Below are positions 10,391-20,843 of a stretch of 64,000 nucleotides of DNA, piece after piece. A program made the position numbers and the translations under genes. Below the pieces are notes generated by a model. It was given only the letters and a program-made list of their open reading frames with translations, was not told the DNA's origin and did no database searches. Position 1 is the first letter of the stretch; the number at the start of each line of letters is the position of its first letter. Origin of the DNA: Datisca glomerata (lineage: Eukaryota; Streptophyta; Magnoliopsida; Cucurbitales; Datiscaceae); assembly GCA_003255025.1 (NCBI GenBank), contig QANY01003877.1:1-64000 (forward strand), read 5' to 3'.

Positions 10391-11175
10391 GTGATCAAAA
10401 GAAAGAGAGTGAACAAAAGAAATAGAGGGAACAAAAGACAGAGTGAAAATGAGCATGAAAGTCAGAGAGACGTAAAGAAAAATGAGGGGAAAGGAATTGA
10501 GAGAAAAGAAAAAGAGGGCATTAAAGCCATAGTGAGAGCGAGAGAGGAAAAATTCAATTACATTACAAATAAAAGTGAGATCAAGAGACGATTATTTTCA
10601 CATCAACCCCTTATTGTACTTATGTACAAAGAGGCTCTTTTATATACTAATGATCTCGCCGGTTCTTTGCCGAGCAATATTGTTTTACTTTTGCAGGTGT
10701 TTGTGATTCACAACGGTCATGAGTCCTTTAAGCATTTAAAGGAGCAACACAAGCTGAATAAAATACATGCTCATTGGGTGGAGTTCATCGAGACATTCTC
10801 ATATGTCATTCGGTACAAACAAGATGGAAAAAGGATGGATCCAGTTGCACAAGCTCGAAGGATGGATCCACTTCAAATACAAAGAGGCCAAATCACAAAA
10901 GCTAGAGAAAATAGAATGGCTGAAGCACTCAATAGGAGTATGATGTGGAGCATGACGTGGAGTGTGACGTGGAGTGTGACAGCCTACGCGGAGCAAGGGG
11001 TGGCATCCAACATGACAGCCCAAGTGGAGCATGATGTGTCCTCCAACGTGACATCCTACATGAACCATGACATGACATCCAACATGGCAGCCGACATGGA
11101 GCATGATGTGGTTTTCAACATGGCAGCCTACATGGACAGGAATCCTACATGGCATTACACTTGGAGCATGATGTG
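10391..11175 (+). pseudogene. Ty3/gypsy charged linker, RNase H scrap and pol tail
   Basis: One open frame joins three remnants. First is a Lys/Glu-rich linker ([20 protein letters not shown]). Next is a scrap from the end of RT/RNase H ([38 protein letters not shown] at ~10697-10823). Last is the pol C-terminal tail ([17 protein letters not shown]) with a Met/Trp/Thr-rich repeat (10930-11175). The reverse transcriptase palm with its YxDD box and the whole integrase are missing. The element is thus internally deleted and could only move in trans, if at all. Confidence 0.8.
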
Positions 11176-11215
11176 AGGTTCAATATGACAGTCCACATGG
11201 AGCATGACATGGCAT
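10930..11215 (+). repeat. GTGGAGCATGA minisatellite in the pol tail/LTR
   Basis: The unit (GGAGCATGACGTGG then a TCCAACATGACAGCC variant, about 30-45 bp combined) recurs 6-7 times. A homologous array is at 49528-49720, near the beginning of a gypsy 5' LTR. It stays in frame in both places and gives a Met/His/Asp/Ser-rich tail. Confidence 0.8.
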
Positions 11216-11742
11216 TTAAGTGAAGAAACAAGGAAGCAAACCACCTTGGCAATCCTAACCAAGAAGTGGACAGCCAATAGGAGTCTTTTGGGTGGATTAC
11301 AAGTTTCTTATTAATTGCAATTTATATTTCTTTATCTTTCAAATTTAGTTTAGGTTTTTTAAACATTTTAGGACTCTTTAGGCTTCTAGTTTTTTCTATT
11401 TAAGCATGGTTTCACAATGTATTAAACAACTTTGATCAATATAATTTCTTTGTGAGAGTTTTCTCTTTGGTTCTTCTTAGAACTTTTCAGACTTATCAAG
11501 AATATTCTTGTGGCGTCTAAAACCTAAACTTATCACTCACTTTTCCTTTTTGTTCTTGAGTGTGGCGTCTAAACCATACCTTTGGTTCTTTTCGAAGCAT
11601 CAATTTGGGTCTTGGGTCTTATACCTAAGGTTCTCTTTGTGTCATAGAAAACAGGTCAGGATTTCTTCTTCTTTAAAATCGATCCTTGGGTTCTCGAATC
11701 ATCATTGTTATCGGGTTTCATCGCAAAGCGACGGTGAGGTTC
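11216..11742 (+). mobile_element. Ty3/gypsy family-2 LTR, downstream part (3' LTR)
   Basis: It matches the LTR at 50030-50274 (AAGAATATTCTTGTG, GTGGCGTCTAAACCATACCT, CACAAAGCGATGGTGAGG variants). A TATA-like CTATTTAAG is at 11396-11404. It follows the pol tail without a clear polypurine tract, consistent with the tail lying inside the LTR. Its end is at ~11738, where antisense gag begins. Confidence 0.7.
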
Positions 11743-11936
11743 ATATCATCTTATCATAGCCATCTTCATCTCCTTAAAATAATCTTTGACACTTCAGCTA
11801 CCTTGAGTGAGACCTTGCAGCTTTCGATACAAGTCTCGATGGTAATGGCATGGCACAAACCGTCTCCTCATCACGGTTTTCAAGTCTGCCCAAGTCTCTA
11901 TTTCTCTTTATATTTATCATTAGTTGATCCCACCAA
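11743..11936 (-). pseudogene. Ty3/gypsy gag scrap, antisense
   Basis: This matches the antisense gag at 30641-30838 (CTTATCATAGCCATCTTCAT, CTTGCAGCTTTCGATACAAG). It joins the LTR end at 11742 on one side and the first satellite monomer at 11937 on the other. Confidence 0.75.
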
Positions 11937-12815
11937 ATGTGTATTGGGTGTCAAAAGTCTGTTCGATTACATGTCATGCCCAAAAGATCCAAGTTTAGCC
12001 AAGTTCATCTAGTTTAGGCCTAAACGCGTCCCCTTGGGTCTTTTTGACTCCATATGGTACAGGAAGTACCTAGAACGACGACAACACTCCAAGTACTTAT
12101 CCCAAATGTGTGTTGGATGTAAAAAGTCTGTTCGAGTACATGTCATGCCCAAAAGATCCAAGTTTACCCAAGTTAATCTAGTTTGGGCCTAAATACTTCC
12201 CCTTGGAGTTTTTGACTCCGTATGGCACAGGAAGCACCTAGAATGACCACAACACTCCAAATACTTATCCCAAATGTGTATTGGGTGTCAAAAGTCATTT
12301 CGAGTGCATGCCATGACCAAAAGAGATCCAGGTGTAGCCAATTTCACCTAGTTTGGGTCTTTTGACTTCGTATGGCACTAGAAGCACCTCAAACGACCAC
12401 AACAATTCAAATCTTTTATACCAAATGTGTATTGGATGTTAAAAGTCAGTTAGAGTACATGTTATGTCCAAATGATCCAAGTTTAGCTAAGTTCATCTAG
12501 TTTGGGCCTAAACATGCTCATTGGGTCTTTTTGACTTCGTATGACACTAGAAGCACCTAAAATGATCACAACACCCAAATTCTTATCCCAAACTCGTAAT
12601 GGGTATCAAAAGCCAGTTTGAGTGCTTGCAATGCCTAAAAGATCAAAGTTTAGCCAAGTTCATCTAGTTTAGGCCTAAACACATCCCCGTGTGTCTTCTT
12701 GACTCTGTATGATGCGGAAAGAACCTAAAACGACCACAATAATACAAATGCTTATCCCAAACGGGTATTGGGTGTCAAAAGTCAGTTTAAGTACATGTCA
12801 TGCGCAAGAGATCCA
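11937..12815 (-). repeat. 169-bp satellite, array 1 (left part)
   Basis: About five diverged monomers. Landmarks recurring every ~165-170 bp are CCAAGTTCATCTAGTTTGGG, CTTTTTGACTCCGTATGG, AAGCACCTA, CCAAATGTGTATTGGGTGTC and AGTACATGTCATGCCCAAAA. The orientation is the reverse of the large array at 52.8-63.9 kb. Monomers differ by roughly 10-20% by eye. The array continues after the LINE insertion at 14407. Confidence 0.9.
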
Positions 12816-14406
12816 TACAAAATCAGATTGTCAAGCTTTGGTTGATAGACTTCATGAGAATAAAATCTTGGGAATCAAAGTATTTTGTCTTATGCAGGAA
12901 GACTCCAACTTATCAAGACTATCCTTATGGCTATGGTCAACTTTTGGAGTGGACTTTTCGTGCGACCAAAAAAAGTGGCGAAGACAGTCAAATGCTTGGT
13001 GAGAAATTTTCTATGGAATGGTCAAGATCCTAAAGCTTCTGGGGCCAAGGTAGTTTGGGCATACCTGTGTTTGACAAGGTACAAGGTGGGTTGGACCTTA
13101 GGGATAAGGTTCTAGCTAATGAAGTTGCTATAGCCAAACACTTATGGTTCTTGCTTTTGCCTTATAAAAGATCACTTTGGAAAGATTGGTGTCAAACATA
13201 CCTAATCAGAAAGACTTCAATTTTCTTGGTTTCCATTCCTTCTAATCCATCTTGGGTTTGGAGAAAGCTTCTCAAGCTCAGGAGCATGTTTTTTTCCTTT
13301 TTGCTCTATAACTTCCATTCCTTCTAATCCATCTTGGGTTTGGAGAAAGCTTCTCAAGCTCAGGAGCATGTTTTTTCCTTTTTGCTCTATAACTATTGGA
13401 GATGGTACTATTGTGAAGCTTCTTACAGATAATTGGCATCCTCTAGCGTCTTTTGGGCCAGATTTGGGTAAAGGCTATATTGTCAGGATCTTCTTGGACT
13501 TTGGACTCTATGGTGAGTGCTGTCATTCAAGACAATCAATGGAATTGGCCAACTTCAAACACCTTTGAGCTTCTTGAGATCAGAAGTGTTCCGATTCCTC
13601 CTCCCCAAGCTCAAAGACAAGATGTTTGGGAATGGAGTTCAAGTTAGAACAGAGATTTCTCTCTAAGTCAAACCTATAAGGCACTATCCCCTACAAGACA
13701 AACTCTTAAGTGGGAAAAGTTGATATGGTTCTCTAAACACATCCGAAGGTTCACTTTATCTCTTGGTTGGCTTTGCGAAACAAACTTGTCACTAGAGATA
13801 GGATTGCACAATAGGACCAAACACCAGGGTTTTGTGCTGATTATGTGTGTTGTGTTGGCTACTAGGAGATAAATGAGCATCATTTTGTCAGTTGTAGCTA
13901 TTCAGTCAGAGTATGGACCACACATGTGACCAAATGTGATCTACACTACCAGGTCAGGGATTGTGGTCAGTTTATAGATTGGATGCTAACTAATGCAAAC
14001 GGGAAGTCATTAGACGAGTTTTAGTTAAGCTATAATTTACTTCCTTCATCTATTATATATGGAGAGAAAAAATGCAAGGATTTTTAAGGCAAAATCAGAG
14101 ATTCCAAGGTCCTAATTGAAGCTATCTCATAATTAGTCAGATTAAGGCTTAGGGATTCGAAGTTTTTCGCACTAATGATAATAATCTACTTTTAATGGAT
14201 ATATGTGATCTTAACTCAAGAATTTTGTAAACCTTGGTTGTCTTATAAAGCCTTCGTATCTAAATTTTGTGCTTTACATATTACTAGTTTAATTTACTTG
14301 TAGATCTTGAGGCTTTGATTAGCTCTAATTTTGTATTTCTTGGGGGTATGCCCCTTGTACATGTGTAAGTATCTTTGGTTTTTATACAATTTTTTTACCA
14401 AAAATT
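12816..14406 (+). mobile_element. 5'-truncated LINE inserted in satellite
   Basis: This element begins in the post-RT region and ends with the LINE 3' signature (TATGCCCCTTGTACATGTGT, TATACAATTTTTTTACCAAAAA). The ~23-bp satellite stretch at 12793-12815 is repeated at 14407-14429 with three mismatches, which I read as its target-site duplication. The pieces are GRLQLIKTILMAM, FLWNGQDPKASGAKV (12885-13115), KVQGGLDLRDKVLANEVAIA (13058-13130), the zf-RVT-like end and a 3' UTR from ~14030. It has several frameshifts and an internal 82-bp duplication. It is a copy made by target-primed reverse transcription and is dead. Confidence 0.85.
13231..13393 (+). repeat. Tandem duplication of 82 bp inside LINE
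   Basis: The segment 13231-13312 is repeated at 13313-13393 almost exactly, with one T fewer in a T run. Both copies encode PSNPSWVWRKLLKLRSM. It disrupts the ORF2 frame. Confidence 0.9.
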
Positions 14407-16474
14407 ACATGTCATCCCCAAAAGATCCAAGTTTAGCCATGTTCGTCTAGTTTGGGCCTAGACACGTCCCATTGCATCCTTTTGACTTTGTATGGCACTA
14501 GAAGCACCTAATACGACCAAAACACTCCAAATCCTTATCACAAACGTGTATTTGGTGTCATATGTTAGTTCCAATACGTATCATGCCCAAAAGTTTAAAG
14601 TTTAGCAAAGTCTGTCTAGTTTGATCCTTAACACGTCTCATTGGGTTTTTTTGACTCTATATGAAACTAGAAGCACCTAAATCGACCACAACACTCCAAA
14701 CATGTATTGAGTGTCAAAAGTCAGTTTGAGTACATGCCATGCTCAAAAGATCGAAGTTTAGCTAAGTTCATCTAGTTTGGGCCTAAACATATTTCATTGG
14801 GTCTTACTGGCTCCTTATGCACTAGAATCACCTAAAATGCAAGAGAAAGAAATGCAAGGATTTTAAAAGAAAAATCAGAGATTCCAAGGTCCTACTGAGA
14901 AAGAGATGCAAGGATTTTTTAGGGCAAATCACAGATTCCGAGGTCCTAATTGAAGCTATCTCACAATTAGTCAAATTAAGGCTTTGAGATTCGAAGTGTT
15001 TTGGCACTAATGATGCTAATCTACTTTTAGTGGATAGATGAGGTCTTAACCCAAGCATTTTGTAAACCTTGGCTGTCTTATAAAGCCTTTGTATCTAATT
15101 TCAGTACTTTTATATTACCAATTTAATTTACTTGTAGATCTTGAGCCTTTGATTAGGCTACAATTTTGTATTACCTGGAGTAATCTCCTTGTACATGTGT
15201 AAGCATCTTTGGTTTATACAATTTATTTACAAAAAAATGCCATCCCCAAAAGATCCAAGTTTAGCCATGTTCATCTAGTTTGGGCCTAGAAATGTCCCAT
15301 TGCATCTTTTTGACTTCGTATGGCACTAGAAGCACCTAAAATGACCAAAACACTCAAAATCCTTATCCCAAACGTGTATTGGGTGTCATTAGTCAGTTCC
15401 AGTTCCATGCCATGCCCAAAAGTTTCAAGTTTAGCCAAGTTCATCTAGTTTGATCCTTAACACGTCCCATTGGGTCTTTTTGACTCTGCATTGACCACAA
15501 CACTCCAAACATGTATTGAGTGTCAAAAATCAGTTTGAGTACATGCCATGCCCAAAGAGATCCAAGTTTAGCTAAGTTCATCTAGTTTGGGCCTTATTGA
15601 CTGCTTATGGCATTAGAAGCACCTAAAATGACTAGGGAAAGAAATGCAAGGATTTTGAGGGAAAATCAGAGATTCCAAGGTCCTATTGAGAAAGAAGTAC
15701 AAGGATGTTTTAGGGCAAAATCAAAGATTCCAGGGTCCTAATTGAAGGTATCTCACAATTAGTCAGATTAAGGCTTTGGGATTCGAAGTGTTTTTGGACT
15801 AATGAAACTAATCTACTTTTAGTGGATAAATGGGGTCTTAACCCAAGCATTTTGTAAACCTTGGCTGTCTTATAAAGCATTGGTATCTAATTTCAGTACT
15901 TTACAGATTACTAGTTTAATTTACGTTTAGATATTAAGCCTTTGATTAGGCTCTAATTTTATATTTCTTGGGATATGCCTCTGGTATATGTGTAAGTATC
16001 TTTTGATTTATATAATTTGTTTACCAAAGAAAAAAACTCCAAATTATTATCTCAAGTGTGTATTGGGTGTCAAAAGTTAGTTCGAGTACATGACATACCC
16101 AAAAGATCCAAGTTTAGCCAAGTTCATCTAGTTTGGGCTTAAACATGTCTCATTGGGTATTTTGACTCTGTATGACAAAAGAACTACCTAAAATGACCAA
16201 AACATTGCAAATGCTTATCCCAAGCATGTATTGGATGTCAAAAGTCAGTTCGAGTACATGTCATACCCAAAAGATCCAAGTTTAGTCAAGTTCATCTACT
16301 TTGGGCCTAAACACGTCACATTTGCTCTTTTGACTCCGTACACACTAGAAGCACCTAAAATGACTACAAAACTCCAAATTTTTATCCCAAACGTGTATTG
16401 GGTGTCAAAAGTAAGTTTGAGTATGTGTCATCCCCAAAAGATCCTAGTTTAGTCAAGTTCATCAAGTTTGGAAT
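14407..16474 (-). repeat. Composite repeat: satellite monomers plus LINE 3' tail
   Basis: Satellite blocks at 14407-14835, 15236-15630 and 16034-16474 alternate with LINE 3' tails (plus-sense) at 14836-15235 and 15631-16033. The tails match the end of the LINE at 12816-14406 (GGTCCTAATTGAAGCTATCT, TCTTATAAAGC, TTGTACATGTGTAAG). Equivalent points recur about 0.8 kb apart (14113, ~14952, ~15737). The two extra tails share a small internal duplication near their start that the first tail lacks, so they derive from each other by tandem amplification rather than from new insertions. Confidence 0.85.
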
Positions 16475-18346
16475 TGTGTCCATAAAGTATGGTGTATTAT
16501 TAACTAATTATGTGTATTTAGTTATTTCTCTGAAATTTATATATTACTGAATTTAATAATTAAATGAATGTTTTTCTTTAATTAAAGTGTGTCTATAATT
16601 TACTCAAGTCCTGGAACTATTATCAATGTAAGAAGAGTAAGATAGAGGGGTCTTCCAGACAAATTCTTCTAAAATAGTTCAGAATGTTATATTCGCTGTC
16701 TAAGAATCGACTGGACAATCGAGTCTGATTAGGACTATTATGTTGAACCAAAGGATGACAGTCTTGGGGCATGGGAGTTGGAACTCTAAAAATTTTATGG
16801 AACATGTTAAATAGACCAGTAATAAATTAGTTTGGAGCAAAACCATTTATCTAACTCTAAATCTAATTGTTACACCTTAATGGTATTTTCATGATTACCT
16901 TAATCCTGAGATGAATATGAAACTTGACTTAGTTCCTTACGGCCTTTGATATGCCAAATGAATGATTTCGAATTGCCAGACAATAGCTTGGTTGTTGGGA
17001 TCGTGATTTAACTATGTTGGAGTTACGTGATTCACAGATATGGAATTCGTTGCGAGATTATAAAATGCAACAATATCACCTTATGTTTTATCGATGAGTG
17101 TGTGAATAAATAAACCTAGCCAGCCATTCAATGAAATGAATCAATGAATAAGACATGGCGAATTGTGCGAGACAATTCATTGTTATGTCTTTATTATTCA
17201 CAGTAAATAAACGAGTTAAGGAAATAATAACTAGAGGGATAAAATGGTAATTTGACATCCCACTCTTATTTCCGATATTCACAAAGGGTGAAATAATAAA
17301 ATATTATGTGGACCGTGAAATAAAAGTGTTTATTTACACCAACAGAAAATGTAGCGCACATGAATCGAGAGTTGATTTAGCATCATACTTATAGTGGAGT
17401 CGTACGATGTTATTAGGTCAGAAATTTATGGAGACAAATTTCTGAATATTTTAATCCTATAAATTTATTCATCTAGGTCCATTTGGCCTCAGGAGTAGCT
17501 CGTAAGGACAGAAATGAGAAACAACATATGTTGGACCAAAAATGTATTTTGGATCAAGGTATACTTCACGGACCCATATGTGATGTGTATCATCACTAAA
17601 GTAGTGAAGATATTAATGTTCAAATTAATTAATTGGTTGTTTTCTAATTATTGAATAATTAGTAAATAAAATAATTTAATTAATTAATTCATAGGGATCA
17701 ATTTAATTTATCAATTTGGATTGATGAATTTGAACACAGTATTGGCTCTAGGAAAGATGTAAAACTCACAGAGGGCAGTGTAAGGAGGAGATTTTTTACT
17801 ATTACAATACATTGGTATATATGCAAATTCTATAATTATTATATAAGAGATGACATTAGGGTTGCCTTCTAAGGGTGTGTTGACATAACCCTAATCATAG
17901 TGTGTGATTACAGAGAGCAAAAAAATATTTTTCTTCCCCTCTCCCTAGAGGTTGCCGCCAATTTCTGTAGAGGAAAATGAAAATTTTGTTTCTTTTTTTC
18001 TTTCTTTGTTGTTTTGAGAGGCCACACTATGTTCCTGACGACATCCTTGTTAGATACTTCTAAATCCTAGGAGTGGTTGTTGGTGTAAAGATTGTTTGAA
18101 GTCATGCGAAGAATGAAGAACGCGAGACGACTAATTGGATTCCACCAAATCAGAATTTCTCCAATACAAGAAAGGTATAAAATTATTTCTACCTATTCTA
18201 AATACGTTTATCTAAACACTCATGATCATAGAAAAGGTTTTACATTTAATATGATAAAATGTCTGTTGTGAATTTTTTTTAATTTCAGCCCATGAACCGT
18301 TCGTTGTTCATTTATTTTTGGTTAAATTTTAAAACCCGATCCAACA
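16475..18346 (+). mobile_element. Ty1/copia-like 5' LTR
   Basis: It starts TGTGTCCATAAAG at the edge of the satellite and ends GATCCAACA just before a PBS, so TG...CA termini fit (about 1,872 bp). No coding frame is seen. Its second half (17225-18215) is repeated at 34195-36340, next to copia gag, which supports the superfamily call. The site where the other copy carries a hAT-like element is empty here (ACAGAGAG at 17910-17917). Confidence 0.75.
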
Positions 18347-18348
18347 AT

Positions 18349-18360
18349 TGGTATCAGAGC
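18349..18360 (+). other. Primer-binding site (initiator tRNA-Met)
   Basis: TGGTATCAGAGC lies two bases after the LTR end CCAACA. This sets the plus orientation of the copia-like element. Confidence 0.85.
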
Positions 18361-18720
18361 TTTGGGTTCTTGATTGTAAATATTTAGTAGTTAGATGTAT
18401 GTATCAATGGATGTTGTGACATTGACATATATTTTCGTATGCTAGATTCAAAGCATGTTTGAATGTGTTTTAGGAATGGATCCTGATCGATCGACTCTAG
18501 GTGTTTATTTTGAATTTTAGATTTGATGTACGCCAAAATTGAGGCATTGCATTTGATGTAATTTAATTTTTTCAAAAGTTGTATCTTTAAATTCCATGTA
18601 AATCTGTCGTCGCAAGAAAAGTCATCGATTGTCGCAGCGCCGCGCCATCACCTGCTTCCCCACTTCGCTGCTTGTCGTCGTAGGTTTCCTAATTATGGTT
18701 TGGCAAATCGTAAGGATTAG
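18361..18720 (+). other. Copia-like leader, truncated
   Basis: This is AT-rich sequence after the PBS with no recognised gene. Around 18600-18690 it becomes GC-rich (GTCGTCGCAAG, GCAGCGCCGCGCCATCACC) and its origin is unclear. The element is cut off at ~18720, where antisense LINE sequence begins, so gag, pol and the 3' LTR are missing. Confidence 0.6.
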
Positions 18721-18868
18721 GAAACTTCAACATAAGGCCCAAGAAGTAGCCTTTTCTAAACTTTCACAAGGAGCCAGGAGATAACTTGATTCCAGTTCCT
18801 AGGAGAAGACACCAAGCCACACAAACCAACCAAATTCTACCAAATAAAACTAGAATAAGGGCAAGAAA
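18721..18868 (-). pseudogene. LINE ORF2 C-terminal scrap, antisense
   Basis: The reverse complement encodes the region after the zf-RVT domain (matching 19950-20095 on the plus strand). It lies tail to tail with the sense LINE starting at 18869. The same antisense stretch with the same left edge occurs at 26928-27068. Confidence 0.75.
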
Positions 18869-20298
18869 CAATTCTGGACTTGTGCAATTTTAGCATTGAG
18901 GAGCTTCCTATGAGATACTTGGGGGTTCCTTTGATTTCCTCAAAGCTTAGAAAAACAGATTGTATCACCCTAGTAGACCATATCACAGCTAGGGTGAAGT
19001 CTTGGGAGTCTAACTACCTTTCTTATGCTGGAAGATTACAGTTGGTTAAATCCGTGCTCTATGCTATCTTTCAATACTGGGCTGGCTTATTTATTCTTCC
19101 CAAGAAGATCTTAAATATGATTCAGGTGGTTATTAGGAATTACTTGTGGAACGCTTCAGCTGTAAAGCATTCTGGTGCTAAAGTGGCTTGGAGTGACTTG
19201 TGCCTTGATAAGTCCCAAGGAGGTTTGGACCTTAGAGATCTCTCTCTAGCTAATGAAGTGGTTGTGGCTAAGCATTTCTGGTTCCTGGTCTCTTTGGATA
19301 AAGCTTCCCTTTGGAAGGATTGGTGCAAGTTTTTCTTGATCAAGAAGAGCTCTATCTTCTTGGTTAAGCTTGCCACTAATCCTTCTTGGAGTTGGAGGAA
19401 AATTCTGAAAATCAGAGACAAGTTTGCTGGGTATTGCAAAGCTCTTGTGGGAAATGGTGAGCAGATCTCTCTTCTATTGGACCCTTGGCACCCTTTGGGG
19501 GCTCTTTCTCAAAGGTTTGGTCCTAGGATTTATTTTGGTACAGGTTGGGATTGGACTACCAAGGTCAGCTCAGTGATCCAGAATGCAGCTTGGAACTGGC
19601 CTATTTCTAACTCCCATGAGCTTATCACTATTAGAGAGATCCATCTTCCCCCTCCTAAAGAGTCCTCTTTGGACTCTTGGATTTGGACTCTTTCTCCCTC
19701 TGGTCTTTTCTCTGTGGGGCACACTTATAGGAAACTGGCTCCAGCTGGTGAAAAAGTGAGATGGGCTCCTCTTATTTGGTTTAAGAAGCATATTCCCAGA
19801 TATAGCTTTATTACTTGGCTTGCTGTTCTTAATAGGCTTGCAACTGCGGATAGATTGGCTGCTTGGACCTCCTCTCCTGGGTTTTCCAATGTTAGTAGTT
19901 GTGTTCTTTGCTTGCATCCTTCAGAATCTTCTGAACACCTGTTTGTTTCTTGCCCTTATTCTAGCTTTATTTGGCAGAATTTGGTTGGTTTGTGTGGCTT
20001 GGTGTCTTCTCCTAGGAACTGGAATCAACTTATCTCCTGGCTCCTTGTGAAAGCTAGGAAAGGTTACTTCTTGAGCCTTATGTTGAAGCTTATGTTCAGC
20101 TCGTTTGTCTATCATATCTGGAGAGAGAGAAATAATCGAGTCTTTGAGGGCAAAATGAGGGACAAGAAAGTGGTCTTGGCTTGCATTAGAAATGCCATTA
20201 AAGGTAGATTTTTGAGTCTTAAAGGGTTTTCTGTGACTGAAGATAACAAAACCATTCAGCTTGCCTGGGGATTGAATGACTCTATTTTTGACAATTAA
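18869..20298 (+). CDS. LINE ORF2 C-terminal part (post-RT, zf-RVT), open 472 codons
   Basis: This is the longest undamaged ORF2 stretch in the window. It starts inside the post-RT domain (ILDLCNFSIEELPMRYLGVP) and carries GRLQLVKSVL, NYLWNAS and KSQGGLDLRDLSLANEVVVA. A zf-RVT domain at about residues 285-365 has the Cys/His pattern CVLCLHPSESSEHLFVSC. It ends RNNRVFEGKMRDKKVVLACI and GLNDSIFDN*. The endonuclease and RT palm are absent: the copy is 5'-truncated at 18869, so it has no activity of its own. There is no RNase H domain after zf-RVT. The absence of stops over 1.4 kb suggests a fairly recent insertion compared with its neighbours. Confidence 0.85.
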
Positions 20299-20470
20299 GC
20301 TTGGTTCTTCTGTTTCTTTAGACTGTTATCTCTTGTAATCTTCTGTTTGGGTGCCTCCAGCTTGTGTGTTGAATGGTTCCTTTTTTGTGTCTTTTTCCTG
20401 GGGTATGTCCCTTGTATATTTGTATGTTTCTTCTTCGGTTTATACAATTTTTTAATTTACTGAAAAAAAA
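20299..20470 (+). other. LINE 3' UTR and A-rich end
   Basis: A 3' UTR with GGGGTATGTCCCTTGTATAT and TTTATACAATTTTTTAA ends in a short A run at 20461-20469. The same 3' end, antisense, is at 46227-46390 and 50831-50990, which fixes the element's 3' boundary. Confidence 0.8.
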
Positions 20471-20550
20471 ACAAACAGATGTTCAGAAGATTCTGAAGAA
20501 TGCAAGCAACGTACACAACTACTAACATTGGAAAACCCAGGAGAGGAGGA
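20471..20550 (-). pseudogene. LINE ORF2 zf-RVT segment, distal to LTR insertion
   Basis: The antisense strand encodes the Cys/His part of zf-RVT (SSCVLCLHPSESSEH in the intact copy). It continues the LINE that ends at 21371 on the other side of the LTR. It is cut at 20471 by the plus-strand LINE's A tail. Confidence 0.75.
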
Positions 20551-20555
20551 TCAAT

Positions 20556-20843
20556 GTTAAGGATAAACCTACATACCAAGTTCAAAGGATCCAACATCTT
20601 AAAGATGAGCATGATCAAGAAGGCAAAGAGCGAGTTCAAGAGGTTTCTAGTCCAATTAGCATGCCTCAAGGACCAATAACAAGGTTGCGGTCTATGAAGC
20701 TTCAACAAGCTTTAATCCACCAATTGCAAGGCTTAGTCAATTCGGCTAGTGAAGGTCTACAAGGGCATCAAAGCTTTGGGATAAGTGCAACACGAGTCCA
20801 GTACAACTTGGTTCAAGTCCAAGCTATTAATGAGTTGCATTAA
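20556..20843 (+). CDS. Pol C-terminal tail encoded in the LTR
   Basis: An open frame of ~95 codons runs from the LTR start to a stop at 20843. It has a charged part (HLKDEHDQEGKERVQEV), the GPITRLRS motif found after integrase in many plant gypsy pols, and a hydrophilic end. It has no start codon at its head and would be made only as the end of a Gag-Pol read into the 3' LTR. The same frame is open at 27151-27441 and 51422-51709. Confidence 0.7.
   Translation, partial: VKDKPTYQVQRIQHLKDEHDQEGKERVQEVSSPISMPQGPITRLRSMKLQQALIHQLQGLVNSASEGLQGHQSFGISATRVQYNLVQVQAINELH

Noticed and set aside
10799..11155. Minus-strand frame with many Cys-His pairs (CHVGCHV) suggesting a metal-binding protein
   Set aside because: It is the reverse strand of the GGAGCATGACGTGG minisatellite in the pol tail; the same artefact appears at 49508-49702.
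11937..16474. Regularly spaced repeats that could suggest a CRISPR-like array
   Set aside because: The units are contiguous 169-bp satellite monomers without unique spacers, in a plant nuclear context.
18600..18690. GC-rich patch that might be a host exon
   Set aside because: It has no sustained frame or splice context and lies in a truncated copia leader. Its origin is unresolved, but a gene call is not supported.
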